Shown piece after piece: positions 36,401 to 44,735 of a stretch of DNA of 54,965 bases. The stretch covers positions 1-54,965 of the forward strand of contig JAKJFE010000003.1 in assembly GCA_022705045.1 (NCBI GenBank), in the 5' to 3' direction. Numbering within the stretch: the stretch's first letter is position 1; each line of letters starts with the position of its first letter. The translations under genes and the position numbers were made by a program. The stretch is from Pseudomonadota bacterium. Lineage in GTDB: Bacteria; Pseudomonadota; Gammaproteobacteria; Xanthomonadales; Ahniellaceae. The notes beneath the pieces are model-generated. The model was not told the origin of the DNA. It saw only the letters and a program-made list of their open reading frames with translations, and searched no databases.

Positions 36401-36616
36401 GGGCGAGCCGACGAGCAAGTCGTCGTAACCGTCGCCATTGATGTCGCCGGCATTGGCAATGCCGTGGCCGAACTCGGCGTTGGCCGATCCGCCACTGAAT
36501 GTGCGATCCGGTGTGCCGTTGACGATGGATTTCGAAACCGCCGCCGGTGCCATGGCAGCAACCTGTGATGCGGCGAAGCAGGCGCCGAGAGCGAGAAGCA
36601 AGGACTTGCGCAACAT
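33497..36616 (-). CDS. Secreted FG-GAP (integrin-like beta-propeller) repeat protein
   Basis: This 1039-residue exported protein has a signal peptide (M-L-R-K-S-L-L-L, cut near 'VAA') and then about 14 FG-GAP units, each with a calcium-type loop 'G-D-V-N-G-D-G-x-x-D'. Fourteen is enough for two seven-bladed propellers. A roughly 150-residue non-repeat domain and the tail 'DGLFRNGFE' end the protein. FG-GAP proteins are usually adhesins or extracellular binding proteins. The ATG at 36616 begins the signal peptide; the upstream open frame is discarded. The internal DNA repeats are coding, not CRISPR. Confidence 0.88.
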   Translation of the reverse strand: MLRKSLLLALGACFAASQVAAMAPAAVSKSIVNGTPDRTFSGGSANAEFGHGIANAGDINGDGYDDLLVGSPANDTNAVDAGAAYLFFGSADGFDAVPDWTVNAAQAGARYGSSVAGVGDVNGDGFGDFVVGAEFADNGQTDEGLGYLYLGGPVVSTTSSAVMQTDQNASYLGTSVAGAGDVNGDGYADILIGGNGHDGGATNSGVALIYFGSASFDSTADVTLTSSQASARMGTSVAGVGDVNGDGFADVLVGAAEYDAGQTDEGSAFLYLGGASFNTGTDAQYQSDQAGAKLGSYVAAAGDVNGDGYSDVLVGAPLFDDGQTDEGAAFVYFGGLGSIDTVADAAYQGDANNIQLGARGAGMGDVDGDGFGDIVVAAPLFANGEANEGRVHVYLGSRTGLAATPFATLEGNRINGRMGSGLALIDHNRDGRSELFAGLPGMTGSFTADGAVFGYRTEARLMDAASDLTLEFNLANAEVGKSVASGDVNGDGYADLLIGQPAWSATASTAGRVSIHLGSPTGVSAAPNTVLETGVANGRFGGSVATGDVNGDGIADVIVGSPTRSNGLAAEGMVHVYYGTAGVFDTTADVVMESNQLNAELGYSVAFAGDVNGDGLGDVLVGSRFYDNGSPDEGAIFLFLGGSPMNADTDAVFDVNQGSAYMGYSVAGIGDLNGDGYADLAGGAIGLDAAGHANAGAVYVWFGGVTIDTVADRSYIGTQNDGRMGSAVSTAGDVNGDGFDDFVAGAFNEDDTQQDQGSAYVFLGAANPTTNAVATLRTASTFGLGNTGAAVAPAGDVNGDGYADLWVGTPVWANGGASAAGLIQLYLGGSGAFDATADRNLSQATAFAQMGGSIAPGDFDGDGDMDVAAGAFAYGNGQSNEGGVFVFTNEGAGRPVSGQTYNAAPFGPVEAWGRSGDGDGYVVGMEGHSPRGRERGKLEIESCPTGKPFGAPECETVRSPAWVDLGATAGGVSLAAETSGLAFDSLQRWRARVVFAPYTVTQSGITSPAGRAGPWRRLQGRAGNGDVRVSDGLFRNGFE

Positions 36617-36867
36617 GAAGACCCCATGGAGATGTGGCGTGGCCCTTGATCGCGGAGCGACCCCGTCCGTCGCGCGTGCCGGTTCCGGCACCCACGCACG
36701 TGAGCTGCGTCAAAGGTGACGCCAGTCTCTGAAACAGTCCGTCACAGGCGCATCCCATGGACGGGTGGGCGCGGCGACCGGCGGCCACCGCACCCGACGG
36801 ATGGCGACGTCGGTTGCCCATTCGCGAAGTTCCCGCTTAGGCTCGGGCTTCCCCTGCGGTTCGATCC

Positions 36868-37962
36868 ATGCGTCTCGTCCTCAAGCTCGGTTCCTCCACC
36901 GTCACCCGCGACGGCGTGCTCGACGCGCCGCGGCTGATCGACTACGCCCGCGCCATCTCGACATTGCGCGACGCCGGGCATCAGCTCGTGCTGGTCAGCT
37001 CGGGCGCGGTCGCCGCCGGCCGTGCCGCGATGCGCGCGCAGGCCAACGATCCAGTCGTCGTCAACAAGCAGATGCTCGCCGCGATCGGCCAGCCGCGGCT
37101 GATGGCGCTGTATGGCGAACTGTTCGGGCACTACGGCCTCACCGTCGCGCAGGTGTTGCTGACCCGCGCCGACCTCGACGACCGCCGCCGCTACCTCAAT
37201 GCCCGTAACACCTTCGAGGCCATGCTTGCGGCTGGCGTGCTGCCGATCGTGAACGAGAACGACACCGTCGCCACCGAGGAAATCCGCGTCGGTGACAACG
37301 ACCAGTTGTCGGCCCTGGTCTGTTCGCTGGTCGATGCGCGCCTGCTGGTGCTGATGACCGACCAGACCGGCTTTTTCGATGCGAACCCACGCACGCACCC
37401 GGATGCGCGCCTGATCGAACGTGTCGATGACGCCGAAATTTCAGCGACCATCTGGGCTGCTGCGGGTGGCGGCGCGGGCGCACTCGGCACCGGCGGCATG
37501 CTGACCAAACTCAAGGCCGCCGAGATCGCACGCCGCAACGGCGCCGACGTGGTCATCGCCGACGGCCGGGCACCAGAGCAACTCGACGCACTCGTGCGCG
37601 GCGAATCCGTCGGCACACGCTTCTGCGCCACGGCGCCATCACGCGATGCCCGCAGCCGCTACATCCTGGCCGGTCTGCGCGACGGCGTCGGCGTACGTGT
37701 CGATGCCGGTGCGGTCGACGCGTTGCGCGCCGGCAAGAGCCTGCTCGGTGTCGGCGTGCGTGCGGTCGATGGCGAGTTCGACCGTGGCGATACCGTCGCC
37801 GTACACGATGCGGACAGCCGTGTGATCGCGCGAGGCATCGCCAACTACGGTGCCGACGAATTGCGTCGCATCGCCGGCAAGCGCTCATCCGATGTCGCAG
37901 CCGTGCTCGGCTACGACTTCGGTCCCGAATTCATCCACCGCAACGACCTGGTGATGTGGTGA
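36868..37962 (+). CDS. proB: Glutamate 5-kinase ProB
   Basis: The 364-residue enzyme makes the first step of proline synthesis, phosphorylating glutamate. It begins 'LVLKLGSSTVTRDG', followed by 'LVLVSSGAVAAGR', 'LNARNTFEAML', 'PIVNENDTVATEEIRVGDND' and 'GTGGMLTKLKAAEIA', all amino-acid-kinase signatures. The C-terminal 80 residues are a PUA domain. Proline feedback inhibition is expected. proA begins inside the last codons of proB, so they are translated together. Confidence 0.96.
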   Translation: MRLVLKLGSSTVTRDGVLDAPRLIDYARAISTLRDAGHQLVLVSSGAVAAGRAAMRAQANDPVVVNKQMLAAIGQPRLMALYGELFGHYGLTVAQVLLTRADLDDRRRYLNARNTFEAMLAAGVLPIVNENDTVATEEIRVGDNDQLSALVCSLVDARLLVLMTDQTGFFDANPRTHPDARLIERVDDAEISATIWAAAGGGAGALGTGGMLTKLKAAEIARRNGADVVIADGRAPEQLDALVRGESVGTRFCATAPSRDARSRYILAGLRDGVGVRVDAGAVDALRAGKSLLGVGVRAVDGEFDRGDTVAVHDADSRVIARGIANYGADELRRIAGKRSSDVAAVLGYDFGPEFIHRNDLVMW

Positions 37963-39236
37963 CGACAACCGACCTGCAGGCCATGGCGACCGCCACCCGC
38001 GACGCCTGGAAGACGCTGAAGCGCAGCACGCATGCACAGCGCAATGCTGCACTGGCAGCGATCGCCGATACGCTGCTGACGCGCAGCACGACCATCGCCG
38101 CGGCGAATGCCGAAGACCTCGTCGCGGGCGCAGAGGCCGGCCTCGATGCCGCGATGCTCGACCGCCTGCGTCTCGACGCGCCGCGCATCGCCGCCCTCGC
38201 CGCCGACGTGCGCACGCTCATCGACCTGCCCGACCCCCTCGCCGTGCGCTTCGACGAACGCGTGTTGCCGAATGGTCTGAAGCTGCATCGCCGGCGCGTG
38301 CCGATCGGCGTGCTCGGCGTGATCTACGAATCGCGCCCGAATGTCAGCATCGATGTCGCCGCGCTTGCGATCAAGAGCGGCAACGCCGCGATCCTGCGCG
38401 GCGGCAAGGAATCGCTGCGCACCAACCTGGCGCTGATCGAGGTCGTGCAACAGGCGCTGCTGCAGGCCGGACTGCCCGCGAACAGCATCGACCTGATCCG
38501 CTCGATCGATCGCACCCAGGTGCTCGAACTGCTGAAGCTCGACGCATTCGTCGACCTCATCATCCCGCGTGGTGGCGCTGCGCTGCACGCGTTCTGCCGT
38601 GAGCACGCACGCATGCCGGTGATCACCGGCGGCATCGGCATCTGCCATCTCTACATCGATGATCGCGCCGATCTCGCGCGTGCCGTGCCGGTCATCCGCA
38701 ACGCCAAGGTGCAGCGTCCAACCGTCTGCAATGCACTCGACACCGTGCTGGTGCATCGCGCTGTCGCCCCGCGTGTGTTGCCGGAACTGGTGCGAACGCT
38801 GGCGGCAGACGGCCTGCGGTTTCGCGTCGATGCGCCCGCGCTGGACATGCTCGAAGCGACCGTTCCCGATCTGCGCGCCAGCGTTCGACCGGCCGAACCC
38901 GACGACTTCGATACCGAATGGCTGTCGCTCACGTTGAGCATCCGCGTGGTCAATGATCTCGATGCCGCGATCGAACACATCGACGCGCATTCGAGCGGTC
39001 ATTCCGACGGCATCCTCACCGAGGACGGCGACCGCGCCCGCGACTTCCTCGAACGTGTCGATTCCGCCGCCGTCTACTGGAACGCCAGCACCCGATTTAC
39101 CGACGGCGGCCAGTTCGGCCTCGGCGCCGAAGTCGCCGTCTCGACCCAACGTATCCATGCACGCGGGCCGATGGGCCTGGAAGAACTCACCAGCTACAAA
39201 TGGGTCGCCGAGGGCGACTACCACACGCGCAAGTAA
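37956..39236 (+). CDS. proA: Gamma-glutamyl phosphate reductase ProA
   Basis: This 426-residue NADPH-dependent enzyme converts gamma-glutamyl phosphate to glutamate semialdehyde, the second proline step. It has 'IGVLGVIYESRPNVSID', 'SGNAAILRGGKE', and the catalytic cysteine Cys258 in 'RPTVCNALDT'. Two adjacent GTG codons (37956 and 37959) can serve as the start; both overlap the proB stop. The stop lies six bases from the convergent PhaZ7-like gene. Confidence 0.96.
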   Translation: MVTTTDLQAMATATRDAWKTLKRSTHAQRNAALAAIADTLLTRSTTIAAANAEDLVAGAEAGLDAAMLDRLRLDAPRIAALAADVRTLIDLPDPLAVRFDERVLPNGLKLHRRRVPIGVLGVIYESRPNVSIDVAALAIKSGNAAILRGGKESLRTNLALIEVVQQALLQAGLPANSIDLIRSIDRTQVLELLKLDAFVDLIIPRGGAALHAFCREHARMPVITGGIGICHLYIDDRADLARAVPVIRNAKVQRPTVCNALDTVLVHRAVAPRVLPELVRTLAADGLRFRVDAPALDMLEATVPDLRASVRPAEPDDFDTEWLSLTLSIRVVNDLDAAIEHIDAHSSGHSDGILTEDGDRARDFLERVDSAAVYWNASTRFTDGGQFGLGAEVAVSTQRIHARGPMGLEELTSYKWVAEGDYHTRK

Positions 39237-39242
39237 ACACGC

Positions 39243-40334
39243 TCAGTACGTCACTGCCGGTCCGTACACGCCGACGTAGCCGGTCGCACACCCCGTGGTG
39301 CAGGTCGTCGACAACATGCGGTGGATGATCTTGCCGGTGTTGGTCTTCGATCGGAAATGACCGACGCCGTTCGACAGATCGCCGCCGCCGGTCTGATAGG
39401 GACTGCCGTCCTGCCAGTTCCAGTCGACCGATCCTGCGGTTGATCCCGCACCGACCATCAGCTGCGCCTTCACGTTGCTCGCCGCGTTGAACTTGCTCAT
39501 CAGATCGCAGCCGGACCAGTAGGTGTAGGACGAACAGCCGACCTGGTCATAGGCGCCGGATGCGATCGTGTAGAACGAGACGCCGCTCGCCAGCGCCGGC
39601 AACGCACGCAGCGAGCCCGAACCGGAACCGGTCCACAGGTTGTAGTAGGTGACCGAGTAGCCGCCCGGATAGAAACCGAAGATGTCCGAGTTGTACCAAT
39701 TCTCGGAGCCGCAGGTGCTCGCGTACGGATTCGCGGCGCCGGTGTACAGGCAGCTGTAGATGCCGCGCAGGCCGCCGGCGATGTTGACGAAGCGACGCAC
39801 CTTGCCCCACTTCGCGCCGTAGTCGAATGCGGCGAGCGCCATCGTCGAACCGAGCGAGTGCGTGACGATGTCGACCTTGGTCGCACCGGTGTGCGCCAGC
39901 ACCTTGTCGATGAAGGTATTCAGGATCGTGTACTTGCTCGGCTGGTGATAGTTGGACTGCGGCGCCGCGATCTCGCTGCTGCTCAGGTAGGTGACGCCGA
40001 ACAGTTCGCAGTCCTTGTAGCCGTTCGCCTTGAACTCGTCATAGACGGAATTCGGCGGCGTCGTGTAACCGGCGACGGTCGCGGGCGGCATGTCCCAGCT
40101 GATGGCGTTGTCGCCATTGCCGTGCAGGAAGATCACCGGCGTTTTGGTCGCGGTGCAGGCCGTCGCGCCACCGAAGCCGCCGTAACCGACGCCGGGACTG
40201 AAGCCACCCGCGTACTGGCTGGCGGTGCCCTGGCAGGTCCAGCCATTGTTCGTGCCGCAGGTCAGCGCCGATGCGCTGCCCGCCACCATCAGCGCCATCG
40301 CGGCACCGAACCGCATCAACCACTGCCCCGTCAT
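39243..40334 (-). CDS. PhaZ7-like extracellular PHB depolymerase
   Basis: The 363-residue precursor has a 23-residue signal peptide and a mature protein beginning 'LTCGTNNGW'. The rest follows Paucimonas lemoignei PhaZ7 almost segment for segment as I remember it: 'QYAGGFSPGVGYGGFGG', 'PVIFLHGNGDNAISWDMPP' and 'FGVTYLSSSE'. The nucleophile is in 'THSLGS' (Ser160, mature position 137; PhaZ7 uses Ser136). The C-terminal 'SNGVGHFRSKTNTG' may carry the catalytic His. PhaZ7 degrades native amorphous PHB granules released from lysed cells. Stacked palindromes lie just upstream. Confidence 0.88.
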   Translation of the reverse strand: MTGQWLMRFGAAMALMVAGSASALTCGTNNGWTCQGTASQYAGGFSPGVGYGGFGGATACTATKTPVIFLHGNGDNAISWDMPPATVAGYTTPPNSVYDEFKANGYKDCELFGVTYLSSSEIAAPQSNYHQPSKYTILNTFIDKVLAHTGATKVDIVTHSLGSTMALAAFDYGAKWGKVRRFVNIAGGLRGIYSCLYTGAANPYASTCGSENWYNSDIFGFYPGGYSVTYYNLWTGSGSGSLRALPALASGVSFYTIASGAYDQVGCSSYTYWSGCDLMSKFNAASNVKAQLMVGAGSTAGSVDWNWQDGSPYQTGGGDLSNGVGHFRSKTNTGKIIHRMLSTTCTTGCATGYVGVYGPAVTY

Positions 40335-40353
40335 CGCAACCCCTCCCAAGGTG

Positions 40354-40435
40354 GACGCCGACGAAGGCTTCGTCGGCGTCCCGTGGAGTCAACCGATGTG
40401 CGAACGCACAAGGCACTGGACCTTCGTCCGGTGCC
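40354..40435. repeat. Three stacked palindromes between the PhaZ7-like and OPT genes
   Basis: The first (40354-40380) is a 27-base palindrome with 13-bp arms GACGCCGACGAAG and CTTCGTCGGCGTC about a single central G. The second is TGTGCG-AA-CGCACA (40397-40410). The third is GGCACTGGAC-CTTC-GTCCGGTGCC (40412-40435), with one mismatch. They occupy most of the divergent intergenic region, so they may be operators, attenuator hairpins or mobile repeats. Confidence 0.55.
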
Positions 40436-40477
40436 GGCGGGCCATGCCAGAATCCGGGCCCTTGCCCAGGATCGCCG

Positions 40478-42400
40478 ATGACCACGACTCCGGTTCCCCA
40501 ACTCTCGTTTCGTGCCGTTGTGCTCGCGGTGGTCCTGGCCACCGTGCTCGCCGCGGCGAATACCTACCTCGGACTGTTCGCCGGCCTGACCATCGCGTCC
40601 GCGATTCCGGCCGCGGTGGTCTCGATGGCGGTGCTGCGCGCGCTCAGCGGCGGGCACATTCTCGAAAACAACATCGTGCAGACCGGCGCCTCGGCCGGTT
40701 CTTCGATCGCAACCGGCGTGATCTTCACCGTCCCGGCCCTGGTCATGCTCGGCTATTGGCAGGACTTCAAGTACGGCTGGGTGTTGGCCATCGCCGGACT
40801 CGGCGGCCTGCTCGGCGTGTTGTTCTCGATCCCGCTGCGGCGCTCGATGATCATCGAACAGAACCTCGCGTTTCCCGAAGGCAAGGCCGCCGCGGAAGTG
40901 CTCAAGGCCGGCGAAGGCCAGGGCAGCGTCAAGGTCCTGGCCGGCGCCGGCCTGCTCGGCGGGTTCGGCAAGCTCGCCGCTGCCAGCGGGCTGCGCCTGA
41001 TCCCGGACAGCGCCGCAGCGTCGGCTTGGGTCGGCAAGGGCCTGGCCTATCTCGGTACCAACCTGTCGCCGGCCCTGCTCGGCGTGGGTTACATCGTCGG
41101 CGTCAACATCGGCATCGTCATCGCGGCCGGCGGCGTGATCGCCTGGCATGTCGCGATTCCCGTCTGGCTGGCCTACTTCCGCGACACCGACCCTGCACTC
41201 GCCGCCACCGTCGCCGGACTCGACGCGACCAGCGCCGCGTTTGCGGTGTGGTCGGCGAAGATCCGTTACCTCGGCGTCGGCGCGATGCTGATGGGCGGGC
41301 TGTGGACGATCTTCGCGTTGCGCGGCTCCCTGCTGACCGGCATCCGCAGCGGGCTGCAGGCCGCCCGCACCGATGGCGCCGACATCCGCGCGGAAACCGA
41401 GCGCGATGTGCCGATGCGCCTGATGCTGATCGGCCTGGTCCTGTTCACGCTGCCCCTGCTGGCGCTTTACCAGGCCATCGTCGGGATGTGGAGCGTCAGC
41501 ATTCCGATGACGATCATCATGATCGTGGCCGGCTTCCTGTTCGTGTCGGTGTCGGCCTACATGGCCGGCCTGGTCGGCTCGTCGAACAATCCGGTGTCGG
41601 GCATGACCATCTGCACCATCTTGTTCGCGGCCATCGTGCTGATGCTGATGCTCGGCCGCGATTCCGAGATCGGTCCGATCGCCGCGATCATGATCGGCGC
41701 CGTGGTCTGTTCGGCCGCCTGCATCGGTGGCGACAACCTGCAGGACCTCAAGTGCGGACATCTGGTCGGCGCCACGCCCTGGAAACAGCAGGTCATGCTC
41801 GGCATCGGTGCGATCTCGTGTGCACTGGTCATGGCGCCGGTGCTGAACCTGTTGCAGCAGGCCTATGGCATCGGCGCCGCTGACGCCGCACATCCGAATG
41901 CACTCGCGGCACCGCAGGCGACCCTGATCGCCTCGGTCGCGAAAGGCATCTTCGGCGGGCAATTGCCGTGGACGATGATCGGCATCGGTGCGGCGATCGG
42001 CGCCGCCATCATCGCGCTGGACGAATCGCTGAAGCGCAGCGGCAAGAGCTTCCGGACACCGGTGCTGGCCTGTGCGGTCGGCATCTACCTGCCGATGGAA
42101 CTGACCCTGCCGATCTTCCTCGGCGGTTTGATCGCCTGGTGCGTCGAGCGCCGTCTCGGGGTGAAGACCGAAGCGGAGCGCGAACACGCGCACCAGCCCG
42201 GCGTGTTGTTCGCGGCCGGACTGATCACCGGTGAAGCCCTGATGGGCATCGTCATCGCGATCCCGATCGTCGTCTCCGGTCGCGGCGACGTGCTGGCGCT
42301 GCCGGAACAATGGCAGTTCGGACAGGGGCTCGGGCTGGTGCTGGTCGCCGTGGTCGCGTGGTTCCTGTTCCGCGCCTCGACGCGCCCGCGCGCCGGCTGA
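40478..42400 (+). CDS. OPT family oligopeptide transporter
   Basis: The 640-residue membrane protein has about 15 hydrophobic helices and the OPT-superfamily signatures 'NTYLGLFAGLTIASAIPAA', 'ILENNIVQTGASAGSSIA', 'FPEGKAAAEVL' and 'GSSNNPVSGMTICTI'. OPT proteins move oligopeptides or metal chelates with protons. The ATG at 40478 has a CAGG nine bases upstream; the longer frame is not used. It ends three bases before the convergent SFPD-repeat gene. Confidence 0.92.
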   Translation: MTTTPVPQLSFRAVVLAVVLATVLAAANTYLGLFAGLTIASAIPAAVVSMAVLRALSGGHILENNIVQTGASAGSSIATGVIFTVPALVMLGYWQDFKYGWVLAIAGLGGLLGVLFSIPLRRSMIIEQNLAFPEGKAAAEVLKAGEGQGSVKVLAGAGLLGGFGKLAAASGLRLIPDSAAASAWVGKGLAYLGTNLSPALLGVGYIVGVNIGIVIAAGGVIAWHVAIPVWLAYFRDTDPALAATVAGLDATSAAFAVWSAKIRYLGVGAMLMGGLWTIFALRGSLLTGIRSGLQAARTDGADIRAETERDVPMRLMLIGLVLFTLPLLALYQAIVGMWSVSIPMTIIMIVAGFLFVSVSAYMAGLVGSSNNPVSGMTICTILFAAIVLMLMLGRDSEIGPIAAIMIGAVVCSAACIGGDNLQDLKCGHLVGATPWKQQVMLGIGAISCALVMAPVLNLLQQAYGIGAADAAHPNALAAPQATLIASVAKGIFGGQLPWTMIGIGAAIGAAIIALDESLKRSGKSFRTPVLACAVGIYLPMELTLPIFLGGLIAWCVERRLGVKTEAEREHAHQPGVLFAAGLITGEALMGIVIAIPIVVSGRGDVLALPEQWQFGQGLGLVLVAVVAWFLFRASTRPRAG

Positions 42401-42403
42401 GCG

Positions 42404-42703
42404 CTACTGCGGCCCCGGAAAACTCTCGACGTATTTGATCGTGAAGTCGGGAAACGACTCCACGATCTGGATCTTGTAATCCGGGAACGACTCGACCATC
42501 TGCCAGCGCCCGGGCTTGTCCGGAAAGCTCTCGACGACCTGCACGTGCAGGTCGGCGAAGCTGTCGACCACTTTCACCTTGAAGTCCGGAAACGAGGTGA
42601 CGAACTGGATGCGGCCGTAGATGGTCGCGACATCGGGCTTGCTGTCGGCCAGCGTGGCGGGGGCGATCAGCAGTAGTGCCAGCAAACCGCGAAACCCGAT
42701 CAT
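42404..42703 (-). CDS. Small exported protein of V-x-S-F-P-D repeats
   Basis: This 99-residue protein has a signal peptide (M-I-G-F-R-G-L-L-A, cut near 'TLA-DS'). Almost all of the rest consists of six units of about eleven residues: 'FVTSFPDFK', 'VVDSFADLH', 'VVESFPDKPGR', 'MVESFPDYK', 'IVESFPDFT', 'YVESFPGPQ'. The alternation of hydrophobic and charged residues would suit a beta-solenoid or beta-hairpin stack. The ATG at 42703 has GGAG six bases upstream, better than the ATG at 42715. I do not assign a function. Confidence 0.75.
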   Translation of the reverse strand: MIGFRGLLALLLIAPATLADSKPDVATIYGRIQFVTSFPDFKVKVVDSFADLHVQVVESFPDKPGRWQMVESFPDYKIQIVESFPDFTIKYVESFPGPQ

Positions 42704-42729
42704 CGGATGCTCCATGTCGATGTTGCGAT

Positions 42730-42820
42730 GCGCTTGTGGGTCCGAATCTGATTCGGACGCTCTTCGCCGGAAATACCCGAAGAGCAAGAGCGTGCGAATG
42801 AGATTCGCACCCACGAGCGC
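42730..42820. repeat. REP doublet upstream of the SFPD-repeat gene
   Basis: The outer arms GCGCTTGTGGGT and ACCCACGAGCGC pair with one mismatch. Inside each arm is a palindrome: GTCCGAATCTGATTCGGAC (42740-42758) and GTGCGAATGAGATTCGCAC (42792-42810). A small CTCTTCG/CGAAGAG hairpin lies at the centre. This is the inverted-pair layout of a REPIN, of a different sequence family from the element at 15.9 kb. Confidence 0.75.
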
Positions 42821-42834
42821 GGCGGACCTGGAGC

Positions 42835-44625
42835 CTACTCCGCCACCACCGCCACCGGCGCGGCTTCGCCGCTGAGCGTTTGCGCGCGATTCACCAGTTC
42901 GACGAATTCGCGCTGGTAGCCAAAACGATCGTCGTTGCGGGCTCCGTTCGCGAGTGCAGCGATCTGCGTCAGGCTGAAGTCGCCGAGATGTTCACCGCCA
43001 CGCAAACGGTCCGCGAACGCTGCGACCGCCGCCGCGAACTGCAGGCGCGGACTGGCTTCCTTCGCGATCTGGCTGCGCTTGATCGGACGTTCGATCAAGG
43101 TGCTGGTGTCGGCGTCCGGCTGCTTGTACCGCAGCTTCACGAAGGCGAGTTCGTCGCCGCCGTGTTTCACCGTCGCATTCGCGCCGTAGCGCAGCGGATC
43201 GACCGATTCGCCTCCACTGCCGGCCAGCACCACTTCGTAGATCGCGGTCACGTCATGGCCGGCGCCGATCTCGCCAGCATCGACCGCATCGTTGTTGAAG
43301 TCCTCGCGCGCCAGCATGCGGTTCTCGTAGCCGATCAATCGATATTCGCTGACCACGGCCGGATTGAACTCGACCTGGATCTTCACGTCCTTGGCGATGG
43401 TGAACAGGGTGCTGCTCATTTCCTCGACCAGCACCTTGTGGCCTTCGTTCAAGGTGTCGATGTAGGCGTGGTTGCCGTTGCCGATGTCGGCGAGCTGTTC
43501 GGACAATTCATCGTTGTAGTTGCCCTGGCCGAAGCCGAGCGTGGTCAGCGACACGCCGCTGCGGCGTTGTTCGGCGACCATGGTTTTCAGCGCTTCCATG
43601 TCGACGGTACCGACGTTGAAATCGCCGTCGGTGGCCAGGATGACGCGGTTCACGCCGCCCTCGATGTAGGCACGTTTCGCCTGCTGGTACGCGAGCTCGA
43701 TACCGGCCGCACCATTGGTCGAGCCGCCGGCAGACAGGCGATCGAACGCCGCGAGGATCGTCTCGTGATCCGCACCCGAGGTCGGCGGCAGCACCAGTCC
43801 GGCCGAACCCGCATAAACGACGATGCTGATGCGATCCTGTTCGCGCAGCTTCGGCACCATCGCCATGAAACTCTGCTTCAGCAGGCCGATCTTGTCCGGC
43901 GAATCCATCGAACCGGAGGTATCGATCAGGAACACGATGTTCGCCGCAGGGATTTCGCGCGCCGCGATCTCGTAGCCCTGGATGCCGACCAGCATCAGCT
44001 GGCGCTTGGCATTCCACGGCGCCGGGGCGACTTCGGTATGCACCGCGAACGGCGTCTTGCGATCGGCCGGTGGCGCGTAGGCATAGTCGAAGTAGTTGAT
44101 GAACTCCTCGGCGCGCACGGCATCACCGGGCGGCAACTGGCCCTGGTTCAACATGCGCCGCACGTTGGTGTAGCTGCCGGTGTCGACATCGATGCTGAAG
44201 GTCGAGACCGGTTGTTCGGCGGTGCGGTGCACCGGGTTGTCGTCGTGATCGGCGTACTTCTCGGTGTTGATGTCGCCGGCCTGCGGCTGTGCGACCGACG
44301 GGGACACCATGGCACCGCTGACCGAGATCGATTCCAGCGTCGCCGCGGGGGCCATGTTGTAGGCGAGCTTCCGCTTGTCCTCGTCGCGCGCCGGTGCAAC
44401 GGGTGCCGGCGGTGCCGGGGGCGGCAGCGGCTCGATCTGTGCGACAGCGATTTCGTCCACGACTTGCTCGCGCGGTGCGACAGCGGCGAGGTCTTGCCGC
44501 GTCCGCTCTTCCTTCGTCGCCTGCGCATCCTGCTTGACCTGCGCCTTCTCCTGCATCGAACAGGCGCCGATACCGAACATCAGGCCGGCGGTGATCGCCA
44601 TCGACAACGTCTTGCGTGCGTACAT
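42835..44625 (-). CDS. YfbK-type von Willebrand factor A lipoprotein
   Basis: The 596-residue protein has a lipobox ('FGIGAC'), a Pro/Ala-rich spacer, and 'TFSIDVDTGSYTNVRRML' ahead of the VWA domain. The metal-ion-dependent adhesion site is 'DTSGSMDS' (Asp235). A C-terminal DUF3520-like region follows. This architecture is that of E. coli YfbK. The role is unclear; VWA domains bind proteins through the metal site. The ATG at 44625 has GAGGAG seven bases before it. REP elements lie on both sides. Confidence 0.9.
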   Translation of the reverse strand: MYARKTLSMAITAGLMFGIGACSMQEKAQVKQDAQATKEERTRQDLAAVAPREQVVDEIAVAQIEPLPPPAPPAPVAPARDEDKRKLAYNMAPAATLESISVSGAMVSPSVAQPQAGDINTEKYADHDDNPVHRTAEQPVSTFSIDVDTGSYTNVRRMLNQGQLPPGDAVRAEEFINYFDYAYAPPADRKTPFAVHTEVAPAPWNAKRQLMLVGIQGYEIAAREIPAANIVFLIDTSGSMDSPDKIGLLKQSFMAMVPKLREQDRISIVVYAGSAGLVLPPTSGADHETILAAFDRLSAGGSTNGAAGIELAYQQAKRAYIEGGVNRVILATDGDFNVGTVDMEALKTMVAEQRRSGVSLTTLGFGQGNYNDELSEQLADIGNGNHAYIDTLNEGHKVLVEEMSSTLFTIAKDVKIQVEFNPAVVSEYRLIGYENRMLAREDFNNDAVDAGEIGAGHDVTAIYEVVLAGSGGESVDPLRYGANATVKHGGDELAFVKLRYKQPDADTSTLIERPIKRSQIAKEASPRLQFAAAVAAFADRLRGGEHLGDFSLTQIAALANGARNDDRFGYQREFVELVNRAQTLSGEAAPVAVVAE

Positions 44626-44697
44626 GACTCGCTCCTCGGGTTGGGGTTGCGAGGCATGCAACGCGAGGATGACGGAATCGGGGTTTGCGGAATCGGC

Positions 44698-44722
44698 AGC
44701 GTCCGAATCTCATTCGGACGCT
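44698..44722. repeat. Single REP hairpin downstream of clpB
   Basis: AGCGTCCGAAT-CTC-ATTCGGACGCT has perfect 11-bp arms and the same core as the doublet at 42.73 kb. It lies 13 bases beyond the clpB stop and upstream of the VWA gene, so it may also serve as the end of the clpB transcript. Confidence 0.72.
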
Positions 44723-44735
44723 GCAGTGTGCTTCC

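Noticed and set aside
33600-36500. Regularly spaced repeats of about 20 bases resembling a CRISPR array
   Set aside because: They encode the 'DVNGDG' loops of the FG-GAP protein, are spaced about 200 bases apart and lie in an open frame.
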